Origin: JAEZKC01 sp046538945
GTDB taxonomy: Bacteria; Fibrobacterota; Chitinivibrionia; Chitinivibrionales; Chitinispirillaceae
DNA: 25,629 nt
Assembly: GCA_046538945.1 (NCBI GenBank)
Contig: JBKHHW010000030.1
Location: 1 to 25,629, forward strand
Direction of reading: 5' to 3'
The notes under the pieces were generated by a model, which was given only the letters and a program-made list of their open reading frames with translations, ran no database searches and was not told where the DNA came from. Shown here piece after piece: positions 23,189-25,629 of this stretch; within the stretch, counting starts at the first letter, position 1, and every line of letters starts with the position of its first letter. Position numbers and translations under genes: made by a program.

Positions 23189-24277
23189 CTAAGCAGGCTT
23201 TTTTCGTCTCTTTTTCTTTGTAAGCAAATCTCTGACCAAATCTGCTCTCGCCACCTCCAGATCCGACTCGGTCATGGCCCTGCTGTGGAAAATCTGCAGA
23301 TGCGCAGGCATGCTCGCCACTATCATCCTGTTGAGATCCTCCACAGTTGTCCCGTCATAAAGCCCGCACTCCACCCCAAAACGAAGCGCCGAGGACAAAT
23401 TGAGCAGCTCCGAAAGACTCAGCGTTCTCGCATAAACGAGAATACCAAGAGAACGGTAGATCTTGTCGCTGAGCTCAAGGGAAGCATCCTTCATAAGCCG
23501 CTCCCTGGCTCTGCGCTCATGATCCGCGATCTCGGTTATGGTCCTCTGAGTCGAGTCGAGAAACTCCTGCTCGTGAGCCCCCATCGTGGCCTGATTGGAC
23601 AGCTGGAAGAAATTCCCCATCACATCGGAATGCTCCCCGAAAAACCCTCTGGTGGAAATCCCCATCTGACTGGCCCCCTGAAGCACCGAATCGATGGACT
23701 TGGTCAAAACCAGCCCCGGCAGATGCATCAGAAAAGATACCCTGAGCCCCGTTCCGGAATTGGTGGGACAGCTGGTGAGAAAACCCCGCCTCCCACTATA
23801 TGCCATCTTCAGCTTGCGGCCCAGGTTGTCATCCATCATATCCAGAATATCCCACATCTCCTGAGCCCTGAAACCGGAATCCAGGCACTGCAGCCGAAGA
23901 TGATCCTCCTCGTTCACCATCACGTTGACTCTGCGGGAAGCGTCACAGACCACCCCCCTGTCCCCTTCGGCCCTGAGAAGATCAAGACTCACCACGCGTT
24001 CCTCGACCAGAAACTGCTGATCCAGATTTCTGAGTCTCGCGAAATTAATCACCTCGAACTTCTTGAACTGGGATGCCGACTCGAAAGCAGAAGCCACATC
24101 CCTGAAAACAGCCTTTCTCTCCTTGGGCGTGGCCTGAAGAGGGAACTTGCGGTCGGCCAGATTGCGGGCCAGACGAATACGCGTGGAAATCACCACATCA
24201 CACTCGGGCCCGCTGTTATCAAACCACATGGGTATTTTTCCATATTTTGTTAAACGGCTGCGCCTCTGACTGCTCAT
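23189..24277 (-). CDS. mcsB: Protein arginine kinase McsB
   Basis: McsB phosphorylates arginines on proteins, marking them for ClpCP. The 362 residues show the phosphagen-kinase catalytic fold: ISTRIRLARNL (30-40) binds ATP phosphates, VNEEDHLR (121-128) holds the catalytic acids, GFLTSCPTNSGTGLR (165-179) contains Cys170, and RGFFGEHSDVMGNFFQLSNQATMG (210-233) matches the nucleotide and dimer blocks. The catalytic core looks intact. The C-terminal allosteric motif RDxxRA of Bacillus McsB appears as LEVARA, so the first Arg is lost and Asp is Glu. The ATG overlaps the mcsA stop by four bases (ATGA), as expected for an obligate pair. The tail is very basic (KKKRRKK). Confidence 0.94.
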   Translation of the reverse strand: MSSQRRSRLTKYGKIPMWFDNSGPECDVVISTRIRLARNLADRKFPLQATPKERKAVFRDVASAFESASQFKKFEVINFARLRNLDQQFLVEERVVSLDLLRAEGDRGVVCDASRRVNVMVNEEDHLRLQCLDSGFRAQEMWDILDMMDDNLGRKLKMAYSGRRGFLTSCPTNSGTGLRVSFLMHLPGLVLTKSIDSVLQGASQMGISTRGFFGEHSDVMGNFFQLSNQATMGAHEQEFLDSTQRTITEIADHERRARERLMKDASLELSDKIYRSLGILVYARTLSLSELLNLSSALRFGVECGLYDGTTVEDLNRMIVASMPAHLQIFHSRAMTESDLEVARADLVRDLLTKKKRRKKPA

Positions 24278-24747
24278 TTCACGTCCTGTTTCAAATTGTA
24301 AATCGCATCCCGAATAAGAGCCGCTTCCTCGAACTGCTCGTTTTTGATTGCCGTGTCGAGATCATGACGAAGCCGCTCAAGATCGATTTTTCCGCAATTC
24401 TCAACAGCACAGACATACTTTTTCCCTTTATGCACAGATGAACCGTGCACCTGCACCAGCAGCCGTTCAATCTGCTCCTCGAAAGCACCATAGCAGGCCG
24501 AACACCCAAGCCACCCCTTATTTCGGAAATCGGACAGTTTCATTCCGCAACCGGAGCACACTTTTTCCTCTTCCACCGATTCAGCGCCTTCTTCCTCCAG
24601 AGGTTCCTCGTTTACCGTAATTGAAATTCCTTTCTTACGGGCGCACTCCTCACAGAGATGAAAGACCTGAGTCTCGTTCTGCATTATCTGTGTCAAATGA
24701 ATGTTGGCGGGATTGACCCCGCATTCATCACATATCTTCATTGACAT
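24274..24747 (-). CDS. mcsA: McsA, zinc-binding activator of McsB
   Basis: McsA activates McsB and links it to ClpC. ATG 24747 is chosen because AAGGGA lies six bases upstream; a GTG at 24765 is an alternative. The 157 residues contain two zinc-binding modules, CDECG with CEECA (N-terminal) and CSGCG with CSACY (middle), separated by an acidic linker (EEPLEEEGAESVEEE). A C-terminal UVR motif (LRHDLDTAIKNEQFEEAALIRDAI) resembles that of ClpC and UvrB. The order and overlap with mcsB match the Firmicutes operon, but the upstream repressor gene ctsR is absent: lolD lies upstream instead. Confidence 0.92.
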   Translation of the reverse strand: MSMKICDECGVNPANIHLTQIMQNETQVFHLCEECARKKGISITVNEEPLEEEGAESVEEEKVCSGCGMKLSDFRNKGWLGCSACYGAFEEQIERLLVQVHGSSVHKGKKYVCAVENCGKIDLERLRHDLDTAIKNEQFEEAALIRDAIYNLKQDVK

Positions 24748-24908
24748 ACCGATTCCCTTTTTCACTATCCCGTTTCGTTTCTAGTAATTCAGTATTAAAA
24801 CTACTAAATGCTAAAGCCGGGAAGTAGTGTTTAAGCGATCAAGGTTCACCGGGTCCGGAATTGAGCGTTTAACCGGGAACGGGAAGGAAAGCGCGGTCCC
24901 CTTCACCA
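24748..24908. promoter_or_regulatory. Probable promoter region of mcsA-mcsB-clpC
   Basis: The 160 bases between lolD and mcsA hold an A/T-rich part near 24780-24810 with TAGTA (24782-24786) and TACTA (24802-24806) as a short inverted repeat. No tandem GGTCAAA-type CtsR site and no CIRCE element is visible. A heat-shock operator is therefore not supported here. Confidence 0.35.
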
Positions 24909-25616
24909 CTACCAGTCGTCGTTCACAGTAGCGGGCGATTCCGTATCCACAATCCTGCCATCATCCAAATAAAGAACTCTGTTCATCCCCTGACTGAGCC
25001 GATTGTTGTGAGTAGCAATGAGAAACGTCTGATTCAGATCTCTGTTTGCCTTTTCGAACAGTTCCAGAAGACGCTCGCCGTTGGCCCGGTCCAGATTTCC
25101 AGTAGGCTCATCGGCAAGCACCAGCGCAGGTTCGTTGAACATTGCCCTGGCCAGAGCCACTCTCTGACGCTCCCCGCCGGAAAGCTCGTTGGGGAAATGG
25201 CCAAGACGCTTGGAAAGACCAAACAGGTCGAGAAGTTCCGACGCGCGGCTGAGACACTCCTTTTTGCCCATTCCATTTATAAGACCGGGTACTATCACGT
25301 TCTCCACCGCAGTGAAATCGGGCAGCAGATGATGAAACTGGTAGACAAAGCCGATCTGCCTGTTTCGGAAATAGGCAAGCTCGCGAGCAGAAAGCTTGTC
25401 AATCACCTTGCCCCCCACAGCCACCGACCCTTCCGTCGCCTTGTCAAGGCCGCCCAGAATCTGCAGCAGCGTGGTCTTCCCCGCTCCCGATATCCCCACC
25501 AGGGCAACCATCTCCCCCCTGGTAATACTGAAAGTGGCACCCTTGAGCACATCAAGCGTACCCGCATCGTCAGTAAACTGCTTGCGCACATTCTTCACAT
25601 CAACCATTATATCCAT
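24909..25616 (-). CDS. lolD: Lipoprotein-releasing ABC transporter ATPase LolD
   Basis: LolD powers LolC/E, which extract lipoproteins from the inner membrane and pass them to LolA. The 235 residues form a complete ABC ATPase: Walker A GISGAGKTT (41-49), Q-loop YQFHHLLPDFTAVENV (92-107, the LolD-typical version), signature LSGGERQRV (145-153), Walker B ALVLADEPTGNLD and switch His203 in ATHNN. The family is close to MacB and FtsE ATPases; the FHHLLPDFTAxEN block favours LolD. The gene continues leftward from the window edge, where the permease gene (lolC or lolE) would be expected but is not included. The ribosome site is weak. Confidence 0.9.
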   Translation of the reverse strand: MDIMVDVKNVRKQFTDDAGTLDVLKGATFSITRGEMVALVGISGAGKTTLLQILGGLDKATEGSVAVGGKVIDKLSARELAYFRNRQIGFVYQFHHLLPDFTAVENVIVPGLINGMGKKECLSRASELLDLFGLSKRLGHFPNELSGGERQRVALARAMFNEPALVLADEPTGNLDRANGERLLELFEKANRDLNQTFLIATHNNRLSQGMNRVLYLDDGRIVDTESPATVNDDW

Positions 25617-25629
25617 ATGATTACCCGTT

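Noticed and set aside
23285..24253. Plus-strand open frame of 322 residues
   Set aside because: It lies entirely antisense to mcsB, which has all catalytic motifs.
24748..24908. CtsR or CIRCE operator before mcsA
   Set aside because: Neither the tandem heptamer of CtsR nor the CIRCE inverted repeat could be found on either strand.

Overview
The window looks like the chromosome of an anaerobic, diderm bacterium, most probably of the Fibrobacterota (Chitinispirillum/Chitinivibrio side). That placement is inference. It rests on a fibro-slime domain protein at the left edge, an LpxC-FabZ fusion, a short RpoD without region 1.1, a sensory [FeFe]-hydrogenase, and McsA-McsB-ClpC in a cell that also has BamA, Skp, lipid A and LolD genes. 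No rRNA, tRNA, CRISPR array or prophage was seen.

Left part (1-8042). A truncated, secreted fibro-slime protein is read leftwards. A 500-base regulatory region follows, with a perfect TGTGA-N6-TCACA palindrome about 42 bases before the inferred start of an operon. That operon encodes a transmembrane Ser/Thr kinase overlapping a [FeFe]-hydrogenase/PAS protein; together they look like a hydrogen-sensing phosphorylation module. It ends at a strong intrinsic terminator. Next come mtgA and uvsE, coupled through TGATG, and a convergent orphan gene with a possible winged-helix end.

Mobile island (about 8043-9840). A REP-associated tyrosine transposase (RAYT) lies between two 12-bp-stem hairpins in inverted orientation, with further CCGGAGG-type repeats around it. 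The transposase has His where the family nucleophile Tyr is expected. The hairpin arms are perfect Shine-Dalgarno and anti-Shine-Dalgarno sequences.

Middle (9841-13783). An MltC-like lytic transglycosylase with a TTG start, a primary-type sigma factor, a candidate small membrane protein, and an AnmK-like protein whose catalytic Asp is Asn.

Right part (13797-25629), all on the minus strand. The envelope operon bamA-skp-lpxD-lpxC/fabZ-lpxA makes lipid A and inserts outer-membrane proteins. A 620-base gap carries a possible pseudoknot and a branched terminator. Then come mcsA-mcsB-clpC (arginine-phosphorylation-directed proteolysis, no ctsR seen) and lolD (lipoprotein export). Peptidoglycan, lipid A, outer-membrane protein and lipoprotein functions therefore sit close together, with stress proteolysis and hydrogen sensing beside them.
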